Shown here one piece after another: positions 47,892 through 60,703 of a stretch of DNA of 64,000 bases. A program made the position numbers and the translations under genes. The first letter of the stretch is position 1. Each line of letters begins with the position of its first letter. The notes beneath the pieces were generated by a model, which worked only from the letters and a program-made list of their open reading frames with translations, made no database searches and was not told the DNA's origin. Origin of the DNA: Elmis aenea (lineage: Eukaryota > Arthropoda > Insecta > Coleoptera > Elmidae); contig OX393581.1 of assembly GCA_947652605.1 (NCBI GenBank), positions 8,064,640-8,128,639 on the forward strand, given 5' to 3'.

Positions 47892-49100
47892 TACAGTAAA
47901 TACTGGATAAAAGCAACTTCGAGAAAGCAACTTTTTTTTCAATTCAGATACCTCGACAAATGCAACTTTAATTTTGTTTTTACCTCTTCAAAAACATTAT
48001 GATTCCATTTGGTATCAATGGTCACTTGTCTAGATCAGTGGTTTCTACATGTATACTTGACCTAACTGTGACAATTACAGTAAAATAGATTAGAATAACT
48101 TCTAAGAAATTGAGAATGGGTTCAAAAGTTTGGAAAACAAGGGATCGTTTAAGAGTAACTTGTTATTAACGGTTTTGAAAAGATGGTGTAAAAGGAGAAA
48201 TATTTTAATATCTTTCAGTTACTCACGAAAGTTATTCTGTGTTTGTTTATATTATGCTAAAAGTGATAATTTGCTATAAGTGATTTTTATTAAGTGTATT
48301 AATTTTGGTGCATAAAAATTAAATTGTGTCTGAAGAATTAAATTTTTTTCCCTCCAAATGTAATATTCCTTATTCAACCGCTCGACCAACAAATAATTAA
48401 ACTCATGAAGGATGCTTACAGGAAGAAACTGTTGATGCGATTATATATAGAATGCCTGTTGATGATATTTCTTCGAAATTGAAAACCATATTTGTCAAAG
48501 ATGTTGCGTATATGATATTATGATCACCGAATCGTGGAATGGAATTTTAACCAGTGTCATTAAAAATAGATTTAGAGTCGTATTCAACCCAACAAATTCA
48601 GAAGATCATGATGCATGGGATGAGGAGGACATGATTTCATTAGTGGAACTTCGGCAACGAAATAAAATAATCATTCCACACCTGTATAAACGTGTTGTTC
48701 CTGACGAAAACTTAACAGATGCAGAAATCATGGAATGGTCTTCGGGAGTAGAGGAAACATCCAGAATCATTGCGATGAAGAAATAGTCGACAATCCTTTA
48801 GGGAATCCTGATCATGCAGTAAACGAGTTGAACGATCAAGATAACAAAGAAGAAATTGATATGACCGCTGACATTACCGACATAATTAGTATAATCAAGA
48901 GTTTGCCCAGTCAACTTCAACCCAGCAGAATATGAGAAATTTGGGTTAAAACACAAGCATAAAGTCCATAAAGCAATGTCTAAAGAAACTGAATGTTGAT
49001 AATTGAATAGAGAGAGTACGTTGGAAATTAGGATACGAAAGACAACGATAACTTCGTTAAATTATAGTGAAAAGACAACTAACTTCTTACTTATTAAAAA
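47892..49100 (+). pseudogene. Tigger/pogo-type transposon relic
   Basis: Begins TACAGTAAATACTGG, with two subterminal GCAACTT motifs as in pogo-like ends. From 48334 the plus strand reads FFPPNVIFLIQPLDQQIIK and AYRKKLL, the conserved block around the final acidic residue of the jerky/Tigger/pogo DDE domain. After frameshifts, FVKDVAYMI, TESWNGI and LTDAEIMEWSSGVEE follow the usual C-terminal order. The DNA-binding and first catalytic parts are deleted. No right terminus identified, so the end is approximate. Confidence 0.7.
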
Positions 49101-50680
49101 GTCTATAAATTTCTTATTTATTAAAATCGAAAGAAAAACTTTGCCAAGGTTAAAAAGAAAACTTCACCAACGCAGACTGGCCGATCATTATTAGACAGCA
49201 CAAATAGAGAAGTCGAAATTCTTCGCCTCTAAGTGTTTGCCCTGAGGCTTCAGGTTATGAATTTTAATCGTTTTCTCAATTCCCGTCTAAAATAATATCA
49301 TATTATTAAATTTCGTGCGATCATGCAAACGAAAAAGTTAGACGCTGTAATACGACGATTATGCCGAGGAGGTATTTGGGCAAATTGCTTTGGAAAGGTC
49401 AGATAGTTTATTCTGCTTTTGAGAAACTGAATGTAACAAGGCTAACCGCAAAGGTTTACAAAATATATAACTGGAGTAAATTGTTTATATGCATTTTGTA
49501 TTTCTATAGCGTCTTGAATAAACAATATTCAAAACTTTGTTTACAATTTGTATTTTGGTTGCAGGCAAATTTATTTTACACAACAAATATGCGAAATTTG
49601 CCGAGCATAAATCATTGCATGAGTGTAGATCTATTCTTACTTCGTTTTAGTTTTAAAAAATTGGATGGGGCTAAAAATAATTGAAACTCATGTGCATATT
49701 ATATGTAAAAATTATTATTTATTGGAGACGATAATAAATAATAATACACAAGACTAAAATTAAATTAAAATTTTAACAAATCTAACAAACAGTTACTTTT
49801 TTTGTGATAATGAACTAATAATCGATTTTAGATTTAAAATGCTAACTTCTTTTGATTTTTTGCCATTGTATTAAATACTTTTAAATCTTCTTATTGTTAT
49901 CCTGGATTTTTAATCGAGTTTTTTACTATTTTTAATTTGGTAAACCTGCTTACGCAAATATAGAAGTAAAGTTAAGGGTTAAAATGAATGTATTAACACA
50001 AAAAAATGTTTGTATTTACTTGAATACAGACAAAACTTTTTCAAATTCTGGTTTTTTAAACCGGTACATTAGCTTAGAGTTGTTTTATTGTTATTAAACA
50101 TTTTGGTTTAACGTTATTAATTTTACATTGATTTTATTTTGTTATTTTGATTTTAATTATGTCAAAAATAATAAACTAAAACGATTACTAATATTATTTC
50201 AATAAAGAATTATTTCTTGAATACAAGTTTTAAGGCTTGTCTTTTGATCAGTAGATTATTTTATTTTTGTATTTAAGTGACGTTAAATGTTTTTAGTTGA
50301 TCGAAAGTCCCTTACAATTGCGAAGAAATTAGCAAAATTTATTTTAGTTATGGTTCGTATTGTAAAAGCTATAGGACAAAAATACCATAAGCAATTCTTT
50401 GATTATATTTGTAAAAAGGGGGGCCCAGATAAAATTTCCAGCATGGAAATCTCGCTTATTATAAGAGATACAGATTTGCTTAAATTATATGATTTATTCT
50501 TAAATATGAGAGGGCCTGAGCGAATGTACTTAGGCCTGTATCCTTAGGGAAGGCAAGTAGGTGCACATACCTACTGAAATTTGGAAATAAATTTAAAAGA
50601 ATATGGTTTCTTCGAAAAACCAACCAAAAATCCAAAACAAATCAATGAAGAATTACAATTAGCTGTTTCTCTCTAGTTTT
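49101..50680. other. Non-coding
   Basis: No gene supported. The 86-codon plus-strand frame at 50287-50547 is open but carries no motif that I know and no splice or polyadenylation context. Confidence 0.35.
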
Positions 50681-52100
50681 TATGGCAAAGAATGTTCAAT
50701 AAACCTTGGCATCTCAACGTGTCAAATTTTTCATTATTTGTAAATGTAGCCATAATTATAACAAAATCACTACAAAACAATATTATATAATTATAATAAA
50801 TGATGCTGCTGACAAATGATACTGCTGACAAATGATACTTTATCATTTGACATTTAATTGGTTGTATATTGTTTCTCTTTTCATAGATAGCTTGAAAAGT
50901 GATTGGTAAAATAAGGTTTTTTCTTTTCTGCGTTTATAAAAACATATATGGCAAGTGAAATCTCATTAGAAAGAGGAAAAAACCTACATTTGACTATTCC
51001 AAAATCAGCTTGCCGGTCTATAAAATAAAATGATACTGGGGGTAACATCTCCAAAATTGAAAGTGTTAAAAAATGTCTAAAATAATAGTTTGATTCTACA
51101 GTGTGGCTGGTTTTTCATTGTCCAGCTTATATCTGCTGAAATATTAATGTTACCAAAAAAAGTTAAATGAGAAACTTATTAAACAAAAGCTGGTCTACAA
51201 AATTGTGCTAAAAATTTTGTTCCATAGCCTACCAGTTTTTCGGAAAAATATCCAACTTTTGTTTTTTAAATAGAACACCCTGTATATTTTTATAGAATCA
51301 CATTCTAAATCAATTTCTCTTCACAATGATACTATCATAAGTACCATTTTGCTTTTAAATTATGCTCAATATTAAAAAAAAAGAGAATTATTATAGCCGG
51401 CTGTGGAAACAGCACAGCATATCAACTTTTTCATTATTTGTATGGTACATTTTTCTTAATTATAATTACACTTATTTTTGTCTGATTTGACAAGTGTTTG
51501 CTAATGTAAACAAATTTGACAGGTATTTGCAATAAACAAAACAATATCACAGCCGACTTTAATCATTCCTTTTTTGAAATATTGTGCATAATTTAAAAGC
51601 AAAATGGTACTTATGATATATCATTGTAAAGAGAAATTGATTTAGAATGTGATTCTGTAAAAATATACCGGGTGTTCTATTTAAAAAACAAAAGTTGGAT
51701 ATTTTTCCGAAAAACTGGTAGGCTATGGAACAAAATTTTTAGCACAATTTTGTAGACCAGCTTTTGTTTAATAAGTTTCTCATTTAACTTTTTTTGGTAA
51801 CTTTAATATTTCAGCAGATATAAGCTGGACAATGAAAAATCAGCCACCCTGTATATAAAAAATGTCTTCAATAAAGTACAAATAAAATTGATCCAATGAT
51901 TAACACCAAAAATTCATGAGGCAAATTCGACAATTTCATATTATTTGCTATAACATCTGAAGGATGAGGTATTTTGCACTTTTAAAAATATATTGTAGCT
52001 CATCTCATGCTTCAGAATAAATCATCCAGTTTAAGCAAATATGTATCTCTTATAATAAGCGAGATTCCCATGCTGGAAATGTCTTCTGGGGCATCCTGTA
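50681..52100. mobile_element. Second copy of the 38-kb foldback family
   Basis: Shares with 38300-38790 the blocks GCAAGTGAAATCTCATT, GGGGTAACAT, GCTATAACATCTGAAG, TCTCTTATAATAAGCGAGAT and CCCATGCTGGAAATGT. Right terminus TACAGGATGCCCCAGAAG (read inward from 52100). Left limit uncertain. It is split by the palindromic element at 51098-51853, absent from the 38-kb copy. Confidence 0.65.
51098..51853. mobile_element. Palindromic element with 310-bp arms
   Basis: Begins TACAGTGTGGCTGGTTTTTC; reversed right end is TACAGGGTGGCTGATTTTTC. Arms 51098-51414 and about 51548-51853 are near-identical inverted copies. Inside each arm a second terminus-like sequence (GAACACCCTGTATA; TATACCGGGTGTTC) marks an inner boundary, and an inner foldback runs 51291-51659 (TATAGAATCACATTC / GAATGTGATTCTGTA). 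No protein. Confidence 0.8.
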
Positions 52101-53008
52101 TATCTTTACCAGATAATTGCTTCTCCTTCATTGTTTATTTATTTCGAGATTCAACTAGGTAATTTTATACACTAAACTACAGCAAAGAATTTTTTTTATG
52201 CATCTTCATTATCAATCTTACTATAAGTACGCCTGATTTGTGTATTTCGGTATAATTTTATATTTTAGTCTTCTAAAACCGCTGAATTGAATTTTATACC
52301 AACAAAAAAATTCTTAACCAACATAGATAATAAAGTAACAAATAACCAACCAATTTTGTTTTTGTTTGACTTTTGGTTTCTTTAAATAACAAACTGCTAC
52401 ACAAAAACTAGCCAACCAAAAACAAATTTGACCAAATTATGACTTTATTCTCGGCTCACTCCTTCAATTTCGTTAATCCATCAAATGTTTTTACGTTCCT
52501 TAATCACGGCAAGTAAAACTAAAACATTCACAGCCAGCTACCTACTATAGACACATCTATTCATGTTGGTTTATCATCTGTGTGTAAAGAAACCAGGATG
52601 GATCATCAGTATACCACAAAAACCTATTAATACGGTTTGATCTCCTACCAAGCGTGATAAAGCGAATTAAGTATCAAATGACCCTACCACAGTTCAACAC
52701 CTCAACATGTCTGCGTTTTTATTGGATTGTAATTTATCAAAAGGAGCGCAGTCAGCTACATTCAGATGCGTGCCACCGAGATGAATAAGATTTTTAAAAA
52801 AGGACGGTGGTTATCCACATCCTTTTCTTCATTTAATAACAATAATTTACGTAATACAGGTAGAAATGTTGACATAAGCTTTATTTGAATTCACTTTTCA
52901 GTAGCGGTTTTATTTTTCTCAGAATTAGTTCGGGAGATATTATAATAATATACAAAATGTGGAGAATAGAACTTCAATATTACTGTTACTTGGAGGCCTT
53001 GTTAGAGG
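52101..53008. other. Non-coding
   Basis: No gene or element supported. Confidence 0.45.
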
Positions 53009-53239
53009 CAGGGCCAAGAGGGGCAAATACCCCGGGCCTCACATTTTTAGGGGCCCCTATTTTTAACTAGATCTGTTAGAAAAAGATACATAATATTTTT
53101 GTAGTTGACGTAACAGCTCTATAACATATATTATCGAACGACTATTAACATTTTATATTTTACTCTCATAGTCTTTAATTTTAAAGGGCCTCAAAAACAT
53201 TGTTTGCCCCGGACCTTGCATTTACTCTAAAAGGCCCTG
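53009..53239. mobile_element. Short hAT MITE (231 bp)
   Basis: Starts CAGGGCCAAGAGGGGC; reversed right end CAGGGCCTTTTAGAGT. Internal matching blocks GGGCAAATACCCCGGGCC and GGGCCTCAAAAAC..GCCCCGG. Flanks GTTAGAGG and GTTACTTG agree at 5 of 8 bases, so the duplication is decayed or absent. Confidence 0.65.
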
Positions 53240-53291
53240 GTTACTTGCTATAGTTTTCAGATAACAAAAAAATTGTAAGAAGTCTCTAAAT

Positions 53292-54835
53292 CAGTCCTGT
53301 GCAACATGCGGCCCTTCCGACATTTTTATGCGACCCGCGGCCCAGTAGTTGTACCTATATTACAAGCATTGCTGTTTTTAAAGAGTATAACATTAAGTAT
53401 CATTACTTGTCAAACAGTGCTAAATAATATGAGAAATTAACAGGTGATTTAAGAAGAGAAAGAATCATGGAAATTAAAGAGAACTTAGCTAGACAACAAA
53501 CTTGTTCGAAAATGGGTGTAAACTACAAGACCCTACAACAATAGCAAGTTTTGAATTTTTTAATATTTCAGTTAAACAACTAAGACAATTTTTAGATTGT
53601 AGTTTAGTAAAAGAATGTATGGAAGACCAGGGATGAAAGTAACAGGGGTAGGTTGTAACAGTGCCTATTGTTTCTTTAATTTTTGCTATATGTCGCTCTA
53701 AGCGCTTTAGCAATGTTCATTTCCATCCACCTCCCTACCTACATTGCTAGTTTTCATCTGTCATAGACGTTAAGTTTTTGCCAGCCAGAGCCACTATTTT
53801 CCGCCCAAAATAAAATGCGTTGTGTCACCGTCGAGTGACTTTTAGGCGATCTCTAAAATAGGAACAAAAAAGTACCTAGATTATGTTCTAAATTTTGTTG
53901 GCTATTGGTGGATGCAATACAATTTGACGTTGGAATCGTGGTTAATTGTGGATTCCTTCCAAATCTGTTTAGTGTACACTTGGGGTCAAAAGTAACAGTG
54001 TTACAACCTTACAACCAACCCCAATCGATGTTTTCACTTGCAAATGTTCGCTCTTAGCACATAATTGGTGGTTTTCTTCGTAGATGAGAACATACAAAAC
54101 TTGTCGGATTAATTTTACAATTTGTTGTATCTTTTTGTTTCACATTTTTGGATATTTTTTCATTTTGCTAATGTGTATTTTGGAATCAAATATTTATTTT
54201 GTTGATGAATACTAATATATTTTACCCACTACTTATGAGCTGTGTAAATTATTTTGCCGTTACAACTTACCCCCTTCATTGTTACTTTTAGCCCCAAAGT
54301 TGAGGTTGGAAGTAATAACTGTCTTACTACAGAAAAAAAAAAAAATTCTCACATTTGTTTTACGAAACACATGAAATAAATATCTTGGAAGGAAGACAAA
54401 TGTCCAATCTATCATTAAATCAATTTGGATGCAAAAAACTTGTTATAGGTACTCTATGAGAAATTAAATAAAAACAAAAAACTGTTACTTTCATCCCCGG
54501 TCTCCCCTAGATATAAAGTTAAATGTTACTGAAGAATTATTAGATTTGGTAATGATGAAAGTAACTACAACAGCTGAGAATCTCTATTTTGCATTAAAAA
54601 CTGATGTAGAAATAAAAAATGAGGAAATCGCTTTCAATTAACTACGCTTCTAACAAATTTAAATCCGATTTTTTTTAGGGAATTCTTTGTATGTCACTGC
54701 GTTGCTCATATTGAAAATTTATGTGCGAAAAAAATCAGGTTTAAAATGTCTCCAGACCCTTCACACTTAAAAGAATCTCCATATCCACTAGAAAAATTTG
54801 CAATTGGCCCTTTGGCTTAAAAGATTGCTCGGGCT
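53292..54835 (+). pseudogene. hAT relic with transposase remnants
   Basis: Left terminus CAGTCCTGTGCAACATGCGG. The plus strand at 53440-53540 reads RERIMEIKENLARQQTC and, further on in another frame, SVKQLRQFLDCSLVKECMED, resembling the N-terminal half of GTF2IRD2-like hAT proteins (usual form K..ELK..L..QQ..F, then G..F..EF.K.C). A TTTGGCTTAAAAGATTGC block near 54815 may be the right end. Boundaries uncertain; a different element is inserted at 53621. Confidence 0.5.
53621..54506. mobile_element. Unclassified DNA element inside the hAT relic
   Basis: Inverted termini GGAAGACCAGGGATGAAAGT and, reversed, GGGAGACCGGGGATGAAAGT, both continuing AACAG. Subterminal repeats of GTTACAAC/GTAACAGTG and CCCC occur inside (53650, 53995, 54015, 54262). 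No transposase and no clear target duplication. The minus frame at 53489-53713 crosses its edge and is not a gene. Confidence 0.6.
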
Positions 54836-56709
54836 TGCTCTAAGTAGCCCTTTATACTGTCTCATTTGCGTTGTCTTTAGAGCAGATTGTAGGCAACAGA
54901 GAGACTGTAGATTAAAATGTGTGAAAGACATATCTTTTAAAACAGTTCTTGGATAATTACTTTGATTTAGCAGCCGCCAAATCTAGCTAAACAGGATGTA
55001 GATTTTTGTCAGAATGGTTATAAAAATTTCTTCATATGCGCTAGATACGATTCGCATTCCTCACAACAACAAAAAATTATTTAAAAACTGGTTTAATTAA
55101 TTGCTATTATCATCCAATTTAGGGAAATAAATTTTAACTGCCTTTTACGGGTGCGATGTATTTTTATTATTTACAGATAGAATTGAATAAAGTAATAAAA
55201 ATTTAAGCTACTCATTTGGTTGCTGTAAAATTTTGAAGTATTCTATTGCTCTAAAGAAATAAAAACAGTCTGTATTTTACTAAATGGTTAATAAAAAGTC
55301 TATCTTCAACATCATTTTATCATTGTACATAAGTGTTTTGTTTGTTATAATAAAGTGAATTTATTTAAATTGGCTTAGCGGTACGTTTCTGTCTATTCTT
55401 TAATTTTTTTGCATTTCAAGTGTTATGGGTTTCGATGGTCGGAATATAAATTTTTAAATGAGACATTGTAATTTTATAACGAGGTTTTGAATAATATTTT
55501 CAAATTTCCTTCAGTCGACTAAGCAGTTATTTAGAATGTTGTTGTTTATCTTATGTTCATAGATTAATTATGTTTATCACAACAAAAAATTAAACTTCTT
55601 AACTTGTATCACATCAGTTTTAAAAGGTTCCACATAAAGTTTTTTTTAATTGCTGCGTACTGTTTTTCTAAACTAAAAAACCTTCGGAACTTGCGTATTA
55701 TTAAAAATAACTACAGCGACCCTTATATATTTGTAATTAAAAAAAAAGAAATTCAAATAGGCCATAGCCAACTATAGCTTCCAATTAAAAAAGGTAAGTT
55801 TGTGTCATAACTTTTTAACGACGAACTTAAAAAGTTTTTTTTTAGTAACATTGATCTTTACATAAAAATATCTAAAAATAATCTTCATACATTTTTTCGA
55901 TATTTACTAAAATGACGGACTTATGACACATTAATATGACCAAAAAATTTTTTTTTTTTTTACAAATAACACAAACCGGAGATTAGATATTATTTTTGAT
56001 AACGGTTCTCAGTTTGTCTCAAAAAACTACACATTTTTGATACATTATTCGTTTCTCTATTTTGACTATTAAGTGAGATACCCATGTAATTCCATCAAAT
56101 TTGGACCACCCTGTACATATATTGGTTTATTTTTGTTCGGAGTTTCTGGTAACCAAAACCAAGGTGCATTTTCTTAAAAGATAGGTCTTGGAGATTAAAT
56201 ACTAGTTCCGATACCTATTGTTTTGTAAAACAAATAAAGGGCGTTACAGGAAGATGCTTAAAATAGATCTCAGCTGGTGGGTAATACGATATGGGTTTAT
56301 AGATGCTTACCCACAAACAATATTTATGCAATACCTGTTTGTCGTGGGAAAGGAAATCTACATTGGCACGATAGCAGATCAAGTACAAAAGACTTCCCAC
56401 AATTTCTACCTATCTCCCTTTTAGAGTATTAAAATATCCCACTAATGCTATAAACTTCATTTAAGTAGTCAAGACAAGATTTTGAACAATTTTAAACCTA
56501 CTCTTAAAATCGAAAATATTGTTGTTAGCTTTTTTCTGTCCATTAAATAAAAATAATTAATTACTTAAGGGCTTATAGGCAATGTTCCCTCGAAGAGTAG
56601 ACTACGTTGAGCTAAAAATACAAGAAATGAGCACAATAAACCAACAAATAAACAAAAAAGTCAAAATATAGCATTAATTCGCACGTTTACAGATAGCATA
56701 GTTCTTATA
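54836..56709. other. Non-coding, with a lone mariner-type end
   Basis: A terminus TACAGGGTGGTCCAAATTTG reads inward from 56115; its partner was not found. The complementary frames at 56215-56424 are unsupported. Confidence 0.45.
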
Positions 56710-57488
56710 TACAGGGTGGTCCACACAGAAGGGTCACTATTGGGATCTCGTAAACGGTAAGAGCTACAAAGAAGTTTAACTTCAAAATTGTTTCCCTTTC
56801 TGAGACCTATTCAGTGATGCTTTAATGTTTTGAAAAAGTTCCATGGCACGCTAGATAATAAACAAAAATCAAAATGGTCATTTTTTTAAATCGTTAATAA
56901 CTCGGTTAGAGTTGATGGTACAAACATATTTTTGGGGAAAAAGTTTTAAATTTTTTTACGCACTATAAAATGAAGACATTCATTTGTTTCAACATTGTTT
57001 AAATTCTTAGATAAACTACCAACTTGAATATTTTTAAATGGAAACCATAGTTGGCTATAAAGTTATGAAAAAGCATTTTTGTTCCTCTTTTATTTAATTT
57101 AAGGTTCAATGTATGTATCAATTTTCATATTTAGGCTCAAAACAAATAAGATTTATCAAAATGTTCCTATGAAACTATAAAAAAAAACGTGAATTTAAAC
57201 AATATTGAACCAAATGAATGTTTTCATTTTACAGCGCGCAAAAAAATCTACAACTTTTTTCCGAAAAATATTTTTGTACCATCGAGTATAACCGAAATGA
57301 AAGCGATTAAAAAAATGCTCATTTTGATTTTTGTTAATTATCTAGTGTGCTATAAAACTTTTTTAAAACATTAAAGCATCACTGAATATGTCTTAGAAAG
57401 GGAAACAATTTGTCTAATTTAATCTTCTTTGTAGCTCTTACCGTTTGCGAGAACCCAATAATGGCCCTTCTATGTGGACCACCTTGTA
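56710..57488. mobile_element. Palindromic mariner-type MITE (779 bp)
   Basis: Starts TACAGGGTGGTCCACACAG; reversed right end TACAAGGTGGTCCACATAG. Arms of about 300 bp share AAACGGTAAGAGCTACAAAG, TTGTTTCCCTTTCT and GCACACTAGATAAT-type blocks. TA flanks. The frame at 57189-57374 runs through the right arm and is not a gene. Confidence 0.85.
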
Positions 57489-59559
57489 TATGACTGCGTA
57501 ATGTCATTTACTGACGAATTTTTATTGGGCAAAGAATGTGGACAGTTAAAAATATAAACCGTAAATTTACAAAAAAGTTCTCACTAAGTTATAAGTATGT
57601 AAATTATTGGTGTGGAGTTAGACTACTGTCAAAAATATGGTTTTACTAATAAGTATGTAATAACCTTATAAAAACAGTACCTTTAGCTGAAATATAATTA
57701 ATCGAACCAGAAACTAAGTAGCTGTAGGCAACCCATAATACTCTTCTACTCGACAATATAACGCAAGCGTTTTATGATCGCTGCATGAGCGATGCATATT
57801 TTATAATCGGAAATACACAGGTGGTTATCAGCGTCACCAAACTTTATGTAACTACATCATAAAAGAAATAATTTTTACTGTATGTACAAGGATTTTGTGT
57901 TCCGTACACAGTGTTCATCACCACTTTGCATAAATAACCATGAAATTTTATGTCACTAAAAGAGAACAGAGGGTTGTTTTATTATAATTTGAAGTCAATC
58001 TATCACAATGAAATTGTTAATAGTAAAATAAAATACTTTATTAAAGGTAGATGTGCCAGGTTTACTGAAAAATTGTGTAATTTTGTCTAAAAAAGATTAG
58101 ACATTATTTGCATTGGATGATGTGTCAATTTTTATTATATTTGGAGTTGGAATAGATATTTTGTTTAATATTTGGCCAATTTAAATAACTTCTTTTAAAA
58201 AAAATACTTTTTCATTCGATATTATTTCAGTTTTTTTCTTATTTGTGCTATATCTTGTTCTTGGTTTTTGTTTTTTTATCCAAGCTTTTCTTATTAATCT
58301 TAGGGAGTTCCTCTTTTTTTGAATTTTACATACCATTTTCTTTTCTTGATCCTTCATTCTCTTTTCGTCCTGCAACTTACAGTTGATTATTTGCTTTGGT
58401 AGCTTCTTCTTGCTTATTCTTCAGACGTATCTGAATCACATTGGTGTTATTTCCTTTTATTTGACCCCCCAATTGACCCCTACAGGATTATCGACCCCCC
58501 CAGGGTGTCAGGATTCTTGCTTCAAACTTTTTTAACTTTTTTGTTTTTACATGTGATTGCTACATACGTAAACATTATTTTGTGTAAAATATATTGGACA
58601 CCCTTTTTTACATTCCCATGAGTCAAGTGTCTATAATTTTGCACCCCTTCAACCTGCTAGACTATTAATCTTGCCACAGGCTTGTAAAATTATTTTTAGG
58701 TTAACTCCCGTACTTTATATTCTTTTTAGTATTTAGCTAATTTTTAAATCATGTGACCTAATTAAAGTTACCGTTTGTTCAGTTATTTTTGTTTGTTTTT
58801 GTACAAGCGACAACACAACAAGCGTTTGTTTTCAGTATTAAACAGCACGTAATTGGTAACTTCTGTGAAAACTAGTAGAGAAAACAAGAAAATATGCACA
58901 AACCAGGTGGTACAATAATGTTTACTGCATGTTGTATTAACAAAGGAATGCCGCATAAATTCACTGCGCGATACATAGTGATGTAGTTTATTTGTTTTAA
59001 TTTAGGCTCGCTATTTATCAAAGGTTTTTATGTTTACAACATGGAGCAGATATAAATGAGCCTACTTTGTTTCGACGAATTTTGATATCAGCGACGCAAC
59101 ATTTTAACAGTGAAAATTAAAACTGGACGCGACATTTTCAAACTCAGTTTTTGCTATTTTAACGGTAATTACATTGGTACAGATACGTTTCGAAAATCCT
59201 GTTAAAATGAAATGATGGGGTCTATTGTGTTTTATAGAAGTACAATTAATTTCAATTGTTATTCAGTTTTAATAAAGAACTTTGATAGAAAAAAATCATA
59301 AAAACGTAATAATTAACATATTATGATATTTTAATGTATTTTAAGCTAAACTAAAGTATGCAATAAAATAAATAATTACATTTAATAGCAGTAACAATAA
59401 ACAAATGAGAATAAACAAAGGAACTCTGTTAAATTTATTTTAATATTTTGTTGTTAATTCTATATTAGAGGTCACTGCCCTACATTTTGTAGTCACGGAA
59501 TTAATCTTTTAACAGATGTAGTCTGTACTTTTTTAAAATTGTTTTTAGAGTTCATGTTA
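57489..59559. other. Non-coding
   Basis: No gene supported. A small C-rich patch at 58465-58505 repeats GACCCCC three times. Confidence 0.45.
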
Positions 59560-59567
59560 ATTTTTAG

Positions 59568-60695
59568 CAGGGACTGAGCACGGAACGAAAACGAAATTAA
59601 ACGAAATTTTTATGAGAACGAAAACAAAAACGAAATTATTAGTTTTCGTTCCCGAACGAAAACGATATAAGTAATTCCTAAAACCGGTTTTATCACTATT
59701 TAATTTTTATTCATTGGATACAAATGCGAATTTGTCGTCTATGCTGGGGAGACTCCCACAATACAGTAAAATATCACCCTTGAAATAAGTGAGCTTCACT
59801 TTTCTCCATATAGGTACATTTACGTATTAACAATTTATTCGTGAAACACAAGTAACTGTACAGATATTCTCTCTTTCTAATTTGTTGATTGGACCATCAA
59901 TAAATATACACTTGATTGGACAACAAAAGGGTGCATGATAATTACGTTATTTTTAACAGTTTAAAGATGTGACATTTGACGTTGAACTGGTTGTCGGTAA
60001 AGCAACCTAGCGAGTAATCGGGAGGTCGTGGGTTCGAATCCCGTGGCCGTCTGTCATCGTAGGGGTTTTATCCTACCTACTATAGGCAAATGCTGTGACA
60101 GTACTTCCACCTATCCTTACCTTACCCATCCTGTCCTTGTTCCCCCCACCCCGTGCACTAAATAATAACCTTTGCACTTCAAGTGTCATTAAACTCGCAA
60201 ATAAAAACATTAAAAAATAGTTGGGTTTTTGCACGTGACGGGTACTATATTAAATAGAATGCACTAAATTGATTTGGTTATAGGTTAAATGTGTTTAATA
60301 ATTTGGTAAACTTAATATGGCGATTCGTTAGTCTAAATAATGCTGTCCATGATGATAAAAACAGAATATATCGCTGTTTACAATTTATTGGGGCCTCAAC
60401 GATTGCTAAGAAACAGAAACAAATATGTAAATGGGCTATAAAACTCATCACAAAAATTTTGTATCTCACATTTATTACTAAAAGTACCAAATAATAACGC
60501 CAAATTTGTTTTTATTTAAAGGCAAACTATGCTGATTTACATATTAATACATCCGAAGTATTGATAATCTGAATAATCAAATATTTGCATAGCTGAGATT
60601 TCATCGTTTTAATAGGGTTGCCAATACTGTCCTTTTGACATTTGGCGATCATTCCGATGGAAAATGAACGAAATCTTTTTCGTTTTTAGTCCCTG
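59568..60695. mobile_element. Non-autonomous hAT element containing a SINE
   Basis: Termini CAGGGACTGAGCACGG and, reversed, CAGGGACTAAAAACG, flanked by the perfect 8-bp duplication ATTTTTAG (59560-59567 and 60696-60703). The left 100 bp is rich in GAACGAAAACG repeats, with a matching TCGTTTTTAGT at the right end. No transposase. A SINE is inserted near the middle. The complementary frames at 60278-60494 are not genes. Confidence 0.88.
59986..60218 (+). mobile_element. tRNA-derived SINE, copy 1
   Basis: A perfect pol III B box (GGTTCGAATCC, 60031-60041), about 40 nt after a weak A-box region (GGTTGTCGGTAAAGC), heads a 230-bp unit ending in an A-rich tail. The body (GGCAAATGCTGTGACAGTAC, TTCCACCTATCCTTACC) matches the copy at 62830-63060. 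Confidence 0.75.
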
Positions 60696-60703
60696 ATTTT
60701 TAG

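Noticed and set aside
50287..50547. 86-codon plus-strand frame
   Set aside because: No motif, no splice or polyadenylation context; left unannotated as a gene.
60000..60060. tRNA gene at the GGTTCGAATCC box
   Set aside because: No foldable acceptor stem or anticodon arm; the 230-bp body shared with 62830-63060 shows it is a SINE head.
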